From Synergistes sp. (GTDB taxonomy: Bacteria; Synergistota; Synergistia; Synergistales; Synergistaceae), in contig JAEEYY010000135.1 in assembly GCA_016288355.1 (NCBI GenBank), positions 1 through 18,343 of the forward strand: 18,343 bases of DNA. The letters run 5' to 3'. This document shows positions 5,457 to 14,121 of the stretch, one piece after another; position 1 is the first letter of the stretch, and each line of letters opens with the position of its first letter. A program made the translations under genes and the position numbers. Below the pieces are notes generated by a model that searched no databases, was not told the origin of the DNA, and was given only the letters and a program-made list of their open reading frames with translations.

Positions 5457-6998
5457 CTACATTTCCCCGCAGCCGGCCCGTTCTGCCGGGAGTCCCATCA
5501 GCCTGATCACATAATCCACGTCGAGATGCTTTAAGGTCTCGGCAGCAAGAGCCTCGTAGGCCTCTTCCCTGGCGTCAAATGTGGATACGGGCGGACGTTC
5601 CGGAAGTCCGCGCCTTTTGCGCAGCAGATTGAGCCAGGCGGAGCGGAAAAGGTCGTTGTGAAACGCGTTGTGAAGATAACTTCCGGCTGCTCGCAGCTCG
5701 CTGTCCGCGATGCCGTCGCTTTTTCCGTCCAGCTCAAAGAGAGGAGCAAAGCCGACTGCCGCGCCGGTCATCCGCGTTTCACCGAAGTGTATCTGATAGC
5801 CCTCTACCGGGATGCGTTCCGCAAAAGAAGGGTGCAGCGTATGTCCGCTGCTGCGCACCGTGGTTTTTTGATCGCCGAAGACAGTCACCGCCGGAAGAAG
5901 TCCCAGCCCCTCGATCTCCGGTATGCTTTCGTTGTCGCGGAAGAAGCTGTCGTCTATTTTTTCACCGAGCATCTGATAGCCGCCGCAGAGCCCGTATACC
6001 GTTCCGCCCTCTTTGTAGAAGTTCCGTACGGCTTCCGCGAGCCCTGAGTCAAGCAGGTATTTCATATCGAGCACCGTGCTTTTTGTGCCCGGCAGGAGCA
6101 CCGCGTCAAGTCCCGATACCCGCGAAGGAGAAGTGAGATCAACGATATCGACGTCATCCTCGAAGCGGAACGCTTCTATGTCTGTATGGTTCGATACGCG
6201 CGGGAATTTTACCACGCCGATGCGGAGCTTCCCGGAGACGGCAGAGGCTGCCGCCCCCCTGTGCCAGTTCAGTGAGAGGATATCCTCGCCCTCGATGATC
6301 GCGTCTTCGAGCCACGGCATCACGCCGACCACCTTCACTCCGGTCTTTTCCTCCGTGAACTTCACCGCGTCCTCAAAGAGCGATATATCGCCCCTGAACT
6401 TATTGAAGATGACGCCCTTCACGCGCTCCCTGTCGCGCCCGAGCAGCTCAAGGGTGCCTACGACGGAGGCTATTGCGCCTCCGCGGTCGACGTCCGCAAC
6501 GAGCAGCACAGGGATGTCCGCTTCGTTTGCTACGCGCATATTGACGATCTCGGCGCTGTTAAGGTTGACCTCAGCGGGGCTCCCCGCGCCTTCGCATACC
6601 ATCACGTCATACTTTTCATCTATCAGCGAGAGCGCTTCGCGCACCGTTTCTATCCCCTTGCTCATCGTGAAGAAACGGTAATAATTCTTGTCGCAGGGGG
6701 CGTCGTATACACGCCCCATCAAAACTATCTCGGAAGAGGTGTCTTTTCTCGGCTTAAGGAGTATCGGATTCATATAGGCCTCGGGCTCCGCCCTTGCGGC
6801 CTCCGCCTGTACTCCCTGCGCGCGTCCCATCTCAAGGCCGCTTTTCGTTACGCATGAGTTATTCGACATATTCTGTGATTTGAACGGACACACTTTGTAG
6901 CCCATATTTGAGAATATGCGGCAGAACGCCGTTGCGATAAAGCTTTTTCCTGCGTCGCTCGACGTTCCCTGTATCATAATTCCTCTGCACTTTTTCAT
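5457..6998 (-). CDS. cbiP: Adenosylcobyric acid synthase (glutamine-hydrolysing)
   Basis: The 513-residue product matches CbiP/CobQ, which amidates the b, d, e and g side chains of adenosylcobyrinate a,c-diamide. The N-terminal ATPase domain carries GTSSDAGKSF (11-20), KSQNMSNNS (40-48) and CEGAGSPAEVNL (135-146). The C-terminal amidotransferase domain carries LLPGTKST (301-308), the nucleophile in YGLCGGYQ (Cys338) and GYQIHFGETR (His404). I chose the ATG at 6998, preceded by AGAGGTG with a 6-nt spacer. A GTG nine bases earlier overlaps that Shine-Dalgarno site and is less likely. The 48-nt spacer from cobO is the largest in the operon and contains a small stem (TGCCG/CGGCA, 7021-7037). The stop is one base before cbiA. 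Confidence 0.96.
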   Translation of the reverse strand: MKKCRGIMIQGTSSDAGKSFIATAFCRIFSNMGYKVCPFKSQNMSNNSCVTKSGLEMGRAQGVQAEAARAEPEAYMNPILLKPRKDTSSEIVLMGRVYDAPCDKNYYRFFTMSKGIETVREALSLIDEKYDVMVCEGAGSPAEVNLNSAEIVNMRVANEADIPVLLVADVDRGGAIASVVGTLELLGRDRERVKGVIFNKFRGDISLFEDAVKFTEEKTGVKVVGVMPWLEDAIIEGEDILSLNWHRGAAASAVSGKLRIGVVKFPRVSNHTDIEAFRFEDDVDIVDLTSPSRVSGLDAVLLPGTKSTVLDMKYLLDSGLAEAVRNFYKEGGTVYGLCGGYQMLGEKIDDSFFRDNESIPEIEGLGLLPAVTVFGDQKTTVRSSGHTLHPSFAERIPVEGYQIHFGETRMTGAAVGFAPLFELDGKSDGIADSELRAAGSYLHNAFHNDLFRSAWLNLLRKRRGLPERPPVSTFDAREEAYEALAAETLKHLDVDYVIRLMGLPAERAGCGEM

Positions 6999-7046
6999 GA
7001 TATACACCTCTTTGCGGCCTGTGCCGCCAAAGACGGCAGGCTCCCG

Positions 7047-7550
7047 CTAAAATTCTATGCCGCGCTTCGCCGCTCTGCCTTTGTCGTAATAATGTTTTAT
7101 TTTTATCATTTCGGTGACCAGATCCGCCCGCTCTACGAGCTCCTCAGGTGCATTCCTGCCCGTCATGACGAGCTCCGTGCCGAAAGGACGCGCCGAAAGC
7201 AGCGCGGTCATATCGGGAAGCGCGACACAGCCGTGCTTCAATGCGGCCATGACCTCGTCGAGTATAACGAGATCCGCGTCTTTGTTCTTAAAAATATCGT
7301 AAGCGGCCGACAGAAGCGGGCAGGAAGATGCACAGCGGCCGCTTCCGCGCCCGGACGTGCAGCGGGTCACCTCTATGCCGAGCTTTGCCGCGCTTACAAG
7401 TTCCCCGCAGGGGCGCGATTTCTGGAACTGGATCACAAAGACACGGCCGCCGTTTCCGGCGCAGCGCATCGCAAGGCCGAACGCGGCGGTGCTTTTGCCT
7501 TTGCCGCATCCGGTATAGATATGCACCATGCCTTTTTCCGCGTCAGCCAT
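7047..7550 (-). CDS. cobO: Cob(I)yrinic acid a,c-diamide adenosyltransferase (CobO/BtuR family)
   Basis: The 167-residue product is a little short for the family. It shows the atypical P-loop TGCGKGKSTAAFGLAMR (13-29), VFVIQFQKS (37-45), the Walker-B-like DLVILDEV, VMTGRNAPEEL and the terminal ADLVTEM...GIEF. It transfers the adenosyl group of ATP to the cobalt of a reduced corrinoid. Oddity: the segment that in Salmonella CobA reads GFTWETQ, with Phe and Trp shaping the substrate site, is replaced by GRGSGRCASSCP (68-79). That segment is Cys-rich (Cys73, Cys77, with Cys64 nearby) and lacks both aromatics. The start at 7550 is 6 nt after the hemL stop. It sits between hemL and cbiP, where adenosylation precedes CbiP. 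Confidence 0.93.
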   Translation of the reverse strand: MADAEKGMVHIYTGCGKGKSTAAFGLAMRCAGNGGRVFVIQFQKSRPCGELVSAAKLGIEVTRCTSGRGSGRCASSCPLLSAAYDIFKNKDADLVILDEVMAALKHGCVALPDMTALLSARPFGTELVMTGRNAPEELVERADLVTEMIKIKHYYDKGRAAKRGIEF

Positions 7551-7556
7551 CTTCGC

Positions 7557-8842
<1,286 letters not shown>

Positions 8843-8843
<1 letters not shown>

Positions 8844-9817
8844 TACAGTTCGCCCTCCTTCATCATGCGCGCCATCTCGGGCGCGAAATAGGTCACGATA
8901 ATATCCGCTCCGGCGCGTGCAAGACATACAGCGGTCTCGGCTATGACTCTCTTTTCGTCAAGCCACCCGTTCGCCGCCGCGGCCTTTATCATCGAATATT
9001 CTCCGCTGACACAGTAAGTACCTACCGGCACGCTGCTTATCTCGCTGACTGCGCGCAGCACGTCAAGATAAGGAAGCCCCGGCTTCACCATTATCATGTC
9101 AGCGCCCTCTTCTATGTCGAGCATTGCCTCTCTTACGCCCTCGCGCACGTTTCGCGGGTCCATCTGATAGCTCCTGCGGTCCCCGAAAGACGGCGCGGAT
9201 CCCGCCGCTTCGCGGAAAGGTCCGTAGAAAGCGGACGCGTATTTCACCGCATAGGAGAATATAAGGGTATCCTCCATGCCGGCTCCGTCAAGCTTCGAGC
9301 GGATAGCGGCGACATGCCCGTCCATCATGTCGGACGGAGCGACGATGTCGGCCCCGGCCTGAGCCTGTGAAAGGGCGGTACGCGCAAGCAGCTCAAGCGT
9401 CGGATCGTTGTCGACTTCTTTGCCCTTCAGCAGGCCGCAGTGGCCGTGCGACGTATACTCGCAGAGGCAGACGTCCGCTATAAAGCAGATATCGGGGAAG
9501 TATTTCTTGCCTTCGCGCAGCGCCTGCTGCACGACGCCGTTTTCGTTATACGCCTCGCTTCCGCACTCGTCCTTGTGTTCCGGTATGCCAAACAGCAGCA
9601 CGGAGCTTACGCCGCTCTTTTCAAGCGCTTCGAGCGCGCGCGGAAAGGTATCCGGGCTGTAGCGCTTCTGCCCGGGCATTGCCGGGATATCCTCTTCTAT
9701 GCCCTTACCCTCGCGTATGAATATCGGGTAAACGAGCATTGACGGAGACAGCCTCGTCTCAGCCGCCATATCGCGTATTACCTTATTTCTTCTCAGTCTT
9801 CTCGGGCGTACTATCAT
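8843..9817 (-). CDS. hemB: Porphobilinogen synthase (5-aminolevulinate dehydratase)
   Basis: The 324-residue product condenses two 5-aminolevulinates to porphobilinogen. The active-site metal loop reads DVCLCEYTSHGHCG (115-128) with Cys117, Cys119 and Cys127, the zinc-type arrangement. The two substrate-binding lysines are in SYAVKYASAFYGPF (Lys192) and MVKPGLPYLD (Lys245, Schiff base). I chose the ATG at 9817 because GGAGGAG lies 7 nt upstream and the sequence MIVRPRRLRRN is a typical HemB start. This makes the gene overlap the 3' end of cobA-hemD by 35 nt in another frame. It ends in a TAATG overlap with hemL. Confidence 0.97.
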
Positions 9818-11273
9818 CGTTCTTCTCCTCCAGAGCATCTGCAAGACTTTCAAGCGTCGCTTTTCTTGCTGTTATTATTTTTTTGAACCCCGCGCGTTTT
9901 GCTTCCTCCGCGGTCTGCACGCCGATGCAGCAGGCGCATTCCACATCGAGTTCCGGCATTGCAGCCTTAAATCCCCTGACCGTAGAGGCGCTCGTAAATA
10001 CCGCCGTATCTGCGCTCTGCGGGATGACAGCAGGTCTTTCGTAAACTGTCTCGTAAAGCGGCAGTTCTGTAAATCCGATATGACAAGCCTCCAGCTCGCG
10101 CGAAAGTTCCGCTGAGCCCTCTTTCGCACGCAGCATAAGAAGAGGCTTATCCTTCACGAGGGATGCAAGCCCGCGCGCAAGATGAACCCCGTCGTAGACG
10201 TCCGGCATATAATCGGGCATCAGGCCGCGTTCTTTAAGCGCCGCCGCTGTGGCGGGGCCGATAGCGGCTGCCTTTGCCGTACCGATCGAACGTATGTCGC
10301 GGGCATTTTCGGCAAGCAGCGCAAAGAAAGCCTCGACGCCGGTGACGCTCGTAAAGCCCAGCCAGCCGTACTTCGAAAGATCCGGAAGCGCGGCTTTGAT
10401 GCGGCGCGTCGCGATGCAGGGTATCTCCACCACTTCCGCGCCGCGCGCGCGCAGCATCGCAGAGAGCTTCCCTGCTCTTTCGCGCGGGCGCGTCACTATT
10501 ATCCTGCGTCCCGCAAGCGGCAGGAATCTCTTCCATGCAAATGAGCCGGCAAGAGCAGAAGTCCCGCCTACGACTATCAGGGCCGGAGAACGCAGCGCCT
10601 CTGCCGCGCATATACCGGCAAGCGTGCCCAGCGTTCCTGAGAGCAGCCGCTGCGCCGCGGTGCTTGCATTCTCTACGGCGGCGGCGGGCGTCTCTTCCGC
10701 CATGCCGGAGCGGATAAGTTCAGAGCATATCTCCCGCACCGCGGACGCTCCCATCAAAAATACCAGCGTCCCTCCGAGTTTTGCCAAAGCGGCGTAATCG
10801 AGCGGGGCAATGCCCCCTTCTTTCGTATGAGCCGTGATTATATGGACAGAGCGGGCCTCTCCTCTGTGCGTGACAGGAATGCCCGCGCATGCCGGCCCGC
10901 CAAGCGCCGAGGTGACGCCGGGAACGACCTCAAAGGGAATGCCTTTTGCGTTGAGCGCTTCTATCTCTTCTCCTCCGCGTCCGAACACAAAGGGGTCGCC
11001 ACCCTTAAGGCGGACTACGAAACGTCCCTTTTCCGCCTCCCGCACAAGGATCTCGTTTATCTCGCGCTGAGGCACGAACTCGCCGCCGCCGGTCTTGCCG
11101 ACGCTTATTTTTTCGGCTTCCGGCGGCATCATGGCAAGCACGCCGTCGCCGACGAGTCGGTCGTAGACGACGCAGTCGGCGGCAGCAAGCAGGTCGCGGC
11201 CGCGCAGCGTCAAAAGTCCCGCGTCTCCGGGGCCTGCGCCCACCAGTGCTACAAAGCCTTTGCCGCGCTCCAT
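9783..11273 (-). CDS. cobA-hemD: Uroporphyrinogen-III C-methyltransferase / uroporphyrinogen-III synthase fusion
   Basis: The 496-residue product joins two enzymes. Residues 1 to about 245 are a SUMT (CobA/SirA) domain with VGAGPGDAGLLTLRG (11-25), VVRLKGGDPFVFGRGGEE (86-103) and VVPGVTSA (116-123). It methylates uroporphyrinogen III at C2 and C7 to give precorrin-2. Residues from about 255 form a HemD domain starting RRIIVTRPRERAGKL, which cyclises hydroxymethylbilane to uroporphyrinogen III. The fusion is common in anaerobic Gram-positives and relatives and couples consecutive steps. The ATG at 11273 shares its A with the hemC stop (TAATG). A charged tail (EEKNDDSTPEKTEKK) past the HemD fold is encoded over the hemB start. 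Any other sink for uroporphyrinogen III is not visible here. Confidence 0.95.
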   Translation of the reverse strand: MERGKGFVALVGAGPGDAGLLTLRGRDLLAAADCVVYDRLVGDGVLAMMPPEAEKISVGKTGGGEFVPQREINEILVREAEKGRFVVRLKGGDPFVFGRGGEEIEALNAKGIPFEVVPGVTSALGGPACAGIPVTHRGEARSVHIITAHTKEGGIAPLDYAALAKLGGTLVFLMGASAVREICSELIRSGMAEETPAAAVENASTAAQRLLSGTLGTLAGICAAEALRSPALIVVGGTSALAGSFAWKRFLPLAGRRIIVTRPRERAGKLSAMLRARGAEVVEIPCIATRRIKAALPDLSKYGWLGFTSVTGVEAFFALLAENARDIRSIGTAKAAAIGPATAAALKERGLMPDYMPDVYDGVHLARGLASLVKDKPLLMLRAKEGSAELSRELEACHIGFTELPLYETVYERPAVIPQSADTAVFTSASTVRGFKAAMPELDVECACCIGVQTAEEAKRAGFKKIITARKATLESLADALEEKNDDSTPEKTEKK

Positions 11274-12166
11274 TATCCGTTCCTCCCGGTAAGCCGCCGC
11301 GCAAGCCTGACGGCAAGCTGCACGCTGTCTGAGCAGTCGCCGCATATCGAGCCGCGCATTATGCTTCCGTTCTCGTCCGCGCAGAAGCCGGTTATCGTTA
11401 TCTTATCGTCTGTTATTTCCGCAAATGCGCCGACAGGAGCAGTGCAGCCGCCGCCCAGCTCGGCGGAAAAGGCTCTTTCCGCTTCGCCGCACACTTCCGT
11501 TTTTCTGTCGCGCAGCACGTCAAGGAAGCTGTAATCAAAGCCGGCGCGTCCCTGGCAGGCAAGTATGCCCTGTCCGGGGGCAGGCACGATCTCATCTGTT
11601 TCAAAATATCTTGCGATGCGTCTTTCAAGGCCCAGGCGCTTAAGTCCCGCCGCCGCCAGCACGAGCGCCGAATAGTCCCCCGCGTCAAGCTTCCGCAGCC
11701 TTGTGTTGACATTGCCGCGAACGGGAGCCGTAAGTGCTTCCGGGAAGAGCTCAGCAAGCTGCAGCCGGCGCCGCGCCGACGAGCAGCCGACAGGCCCCTT
11801 CTCCCATGCTTCGCCGCCTTTTGCCGGCAGCACGAGGACGTCACGCGGGTCGCCGCGCAGAGGGCTTGCAACTATCGGAAGGTCCGGCGAAACGGCGGTC
11901 GGCATATCCTTCAGGCTGTGGACCGCAACGTCTACCGCGCCGGAACGCAGAGCTTCTTCTATCTCCTGCGTGAAGAGCCCTTTTATCCCGAACTTGTCCG
12001 AGGCCTCGGAGAAGGGCTTCATATTCCTGTCGCCCGTCGTTTCCATCGTCACCAGTTCGACCTCAAGCCCGGGGTGCGCACGGGCGACCGCGTCCATCAC
12101 CAGATGCGTCTGCTTTACCGCAAGTTCGCTTTTCCTGCTTCCGAAACGTATCACTCTTTTAGCCAT
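11273..12166 (-). CDS. hemC: Hydroxymethylbilane synthase (porphobilinogen deaminase)
   Basis: The 297-residue product polymerises four porphobilinogens to hydroxymethylbilane. Seen are the N-terminal RFGSRKSELAVKQTHLV (7-23), the catalytic Asp in HSLKDMP (83-89), the substrate-binding VRGNVNTRLRKL (149-160) and the dipyrromethane attachment Cys241 in GGGCTAPVG. The start at 12166 overlaps the end of the upstream cbiJ-sirC gene by 8 nt, behind a purine-rich site (GAAGAGAAG). It ends in a TAATG overlap with cobA-hemD. The length is slightly under the usual 300-320, the C-terminal domain being short but complete. Confidence 0.96.
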   Translation of the reverse strand: MAKRVIRFGSRKSELAVKQTHLVMDAVARAHPGLEVELVTMETTGDRNMKPFSEASDKFGIKGLFTQEIEEALRSGAVDVAVHSLKDMPTAVSPDLPIVASPLRGDPRDVLVLPAKGGEAWEKGPVGCSSARRRLQLAELFPEALTAPVRGNVNTRLRKLDAGDYSALVLAAAGLKRLGLERRIARYFETDEIVPAPGQGILACQGRAGFDYSFLDVLRDRKTEVCGEAERAFSAELGGGCTAPVGAFAEITDDKITITGFCADENGSIMRGSICGDCSDSVQLAVRLARRLTGRNG

Positions 12167-13400
12167 TTTTCTTCTCTTCTTCGTTTTCCATCGCTGAGCG
12201 TTCTTCTTTTACCCATTCGTCCCAGACCGAGCGCAGCCTGTCTGCAAGCCGCCGTGTAAGAGCCGGGCTCAGAGCCCCTGCCGATACCGACACCGCAGTT
12301 TCCCCGCTTGTTACGAGCGAGGGGAAGAAGAAGCTGCACTCGGCGCTGCAGTCGGCGACGCTCACCGGTATGCCGCGTTTTTTTGCCGCGGCTCCTACGG
12401 CGGCGTTCACATCTCTGTCGTCGGTCGCAGCCACTGCGGCGAACGCGCCTTCAAGGTCCTGCTCCTCCCATCTCCTCTGAACGAGCCGGCAGCCGAGAGA
12501 GGAAAGATCCGCGCAGAATTCCGGGCTTACGACAGTCACATCCGCGCCGCACTTTATCAGCGTGGCCGCACGGCGGGCCGCAATGTTCCCGCCTCCCGCT
12601 ATCACCGCTTTGCGCCCCTCAATGTCGGTAAGCATCGGGAAGAGCGGCGGACGGGCGGCTCCCAGGATGCGCCTTGCCCACTGCAGCGCCTCCGCGCAGC
12701 TGTGTTCCTTTCCGGAGCGGGGGCGCTCTATCATAATGACCGAAACGCCGCACTTTTCCGCGGCCTTCAGCTTCTCATCCACGCCTCCGGCCGTTCCGCT
12801 GTCTTTCGTGACCAGCCAGCGCGCGCCGGTCATGCGCAGCATCTCTTCGTTCATGACCGCGCTGAAGGGGCCCTGCATTGCTATTATATGACCGCTGTCA
12901 AAGCCGCATTCGGCGCATTTTTTTATCACATCGGGATCTGGCAGCACGCGCACGAAAAGCCGGGAGCGGCAGCTCACGCGCGAGAAAGCCTCAAGCTCTT
13001 TGCTGCCTGTCGTAAGCAGCACGTTGCCCTGCGTTTTTTCTATATGTTCGGCAGCTTCGGCTGCGCTTCCCACGCAGACATCGGCTCTTGCGGCAGCGCT
13101 TCCGCCGCGTCCCACGCGCATCAGCGGCACGCCGCAGGCGCGGCACGCGGCGCTTATATTCTCGCCGGCACACCGCGCATAGGGGTGCGTCGCGTCTATC
13201 ACGCAGGCAACATTCGCGCCGCGGATGAAGGCCTCCATCTCAGACGCGTCCATGCGTCCGACGATCACTTCCGTGTTTTCCGCGCCGCGCACCAGATCCG
13301 CTCCGTATTCAGTAGCGGCCGAATATATCATCGGCAGCCCGAAACCGGCAAGCTCGCGCCCCTCCGAAGTGCCGCCGAACAGCAGTACCTTCTTTTTCAT
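12159..13400 (-). CDS. cbiJ-sirC: Cobalt-precorrin-6A reductase fused to precorrin-2 dehydrogenase
   Basis: The 413-residue product holds two enzymes. Residues 1 to about 248 are CobK/CbiJ, reducing (cobalt-)precorrin-6A: FGGTSEGRELA (8-18), DATHPYA (69-75), TTGSKELEAFS (130-140), MQGPFSAVMNEEM (175-187) and TKDSG (198-202). After a short RPPLFP linker, residues about 254-395 are a Met8/SirC/CysG N-terminal-type dehydrogenase: IAGGGNIAARRAATL (267-281), AATDDRDVNAAV (324-335), SVADCSAECSFFFPS (347-361) and SVSAGALSPALTRRLA (371-386). This domain oxidises precorrin-2 to sirohydrochlorin with NAD. A charged tail follows. No CysG methyltransferase or class II chelatase domain is attached. The ATG at 13400 lies one base after the cbiH stop. 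The fusion joins an early and a late step of the pathway; each domain retains its motifs, so both probably work. Confidence 0.94.
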   Translation of the reverse strand: MKKKVLLFGGTSEGRELAGFGLPMIYSAATEYGADLVRGAENTEVIVGRMDASEMEAFIRGANVACVIDATHPYARCAGENISAACRACGVPLMRVGRGGSAAARADVCVGSAAEAAEHIEKTQGNVLLTTGSKELEAFSRVSCRSRLFVRVLPDPDVIKKCAECGFDSGHIIAMQGPFSAVMNEEMLRMTGARWLVTKDSGTAGGVDEKLKAAEKCGVSVIMIERPRSGKEHSCAEALQWARRILGAARPPLFPMLTDIEGRKAVIAGGGNIAARRAATLIKCGADVTVVSPEFCADLSSLGCRLVQRRWEEQDLEGAFAAVAATDDRDVNAAVGAAAKKRGIPVSVADCSAECSFFFPSLVTSGETAVSVSAGALSPALTRRLADRLRSVWDEWVKEERSAMENEEEKKNG

Positions 13401-13401
13401 A

Positions 13402-14121
13402 TCAGTCTCTGTAGCCCCGCGGCGTGATAAGACGGCCGTCTGCCGCGCGCGTGGCCGAATTTCCTACTATCACGGTGCAGAACATATCTATCTTCTGATT
13501 CTTCAGCGCGCCTAAAGTCGTGATACAGCTGCTCTGTTCATCTCTGCCGGCGTTTCTCACCCAGCCCGCCGGGCGATCCGCCGGCAGCGTTTCCATAAGT
13601 ATGTCCGCGGCGCGTGCAAGATGCTCCGGACGGCCGTTGCTCGCCGGATTGTATATGCATATCACAAGGTCCGCTTCGGCTGCCGCGCGCAGCCGTTTTG
13701 TTACCGTCTCCCACGGGGTCAGCAGGTCGCTCAGGCTGATCACTGCAAAGTCGCAGGTAAGAGGGGCCCCGAGGATCGCAGCCGCGCTTGAGGCCGCCGT
13801 TATGCCCGGTATGATCTCCACTTCCGTCCTGCCGCCGGCTACTTCGAGCATTATCCCGGCCATTCCGTATATTCCGGGATCCCCGCTCGAGATAAGGCCG
13901 ACCGTGCGTCCTGAGAGCGAGAGCCTGAGAGCCTCTTCGCAGCGATCCCGCTCTTTCTTCATCGGAGAGACGACAAATTCCTTATCCGCCCCGAAAAGCG
14001 GACGGGCCAGATCAACATAAGCTTTGTATCCTATGATCAGATCACATTTTTCAAGCGCAGAAACTGCCCGCGGCGTTATCTCGCCCGGGCCTCCCGGACC
14101 AAGTCCCACTACGAATATCAT
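13402..14121 (-). CDS. cbiH: Cobalt-precorrin-3B C17-methyltransferase
   Basis: The 239-residue product is a SAM-dependent corrin methyltransferase of the CbiH/CobJ type, which methylates C17 with ring contraction. Seen are the N-terminal VVGLGPGGPGEITPRA (4-19), IGYKAYVDL, a SAM-pocket segment GLISSGDPGIYGMAG, PGITAASSAAAILGAPL with DFAVISLSDLLTPW, and NPASNGRPEHL. These last three distinguish CbiH from CbiF and CbiL. I chose the ATG at 14121, in an ATGA overlap with the hemA stop; an upstream frame to 14154 has no homology. It has no fused ferredoxin or CbiG domain. It is inserted between hemA and the cbiJ-sirC fusion. Confidence 0.95.
   Translation of the reverse strand: MIFVVGLGPGGPGEITPRAVSALEKCDLIIGYKAYVDLARPLFGADKEFVVSPMKKERDRCEEALRLSLSGRTVGLISSGDPGIYGMAGIMLEVAGGRTEVEIIPGITAASSAAAILGAPLTCDFAVISLSDLLTPWETVTKRLRAAAEADLVICIYNPASNGRPEHLARAADILMETLPADRPAGWVRNAGRDEQSSCITTLGALKNQKIDMFCTVIVGNSATRAADGRLITPRGYRD

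Noticed and set aside
4157..5506. A 449-codon open frame on the plus strand antisense to cbiA
   Set aside because: It mirrors the cbiA coding frame in GC-rich DNA, has no recognisable domains, is Arg/Ala/Gly-rich and low in structure, and cbiA has complete catalytic motifs on the other strand.
10827..11534. Plus-strand open frame of 235 codons opposite cobA-hemD and hemC
   Set aside because: Runs across the junction of two well-supported minus-strand genes and has no homology that I recognise.
12702..13427. Plus-strand open frame of 241 codons opposite the cbiJ domain
   Set aside because: Composition-driven shadow of the CbiJ reading frame; no motifs and no ribosome binding site.
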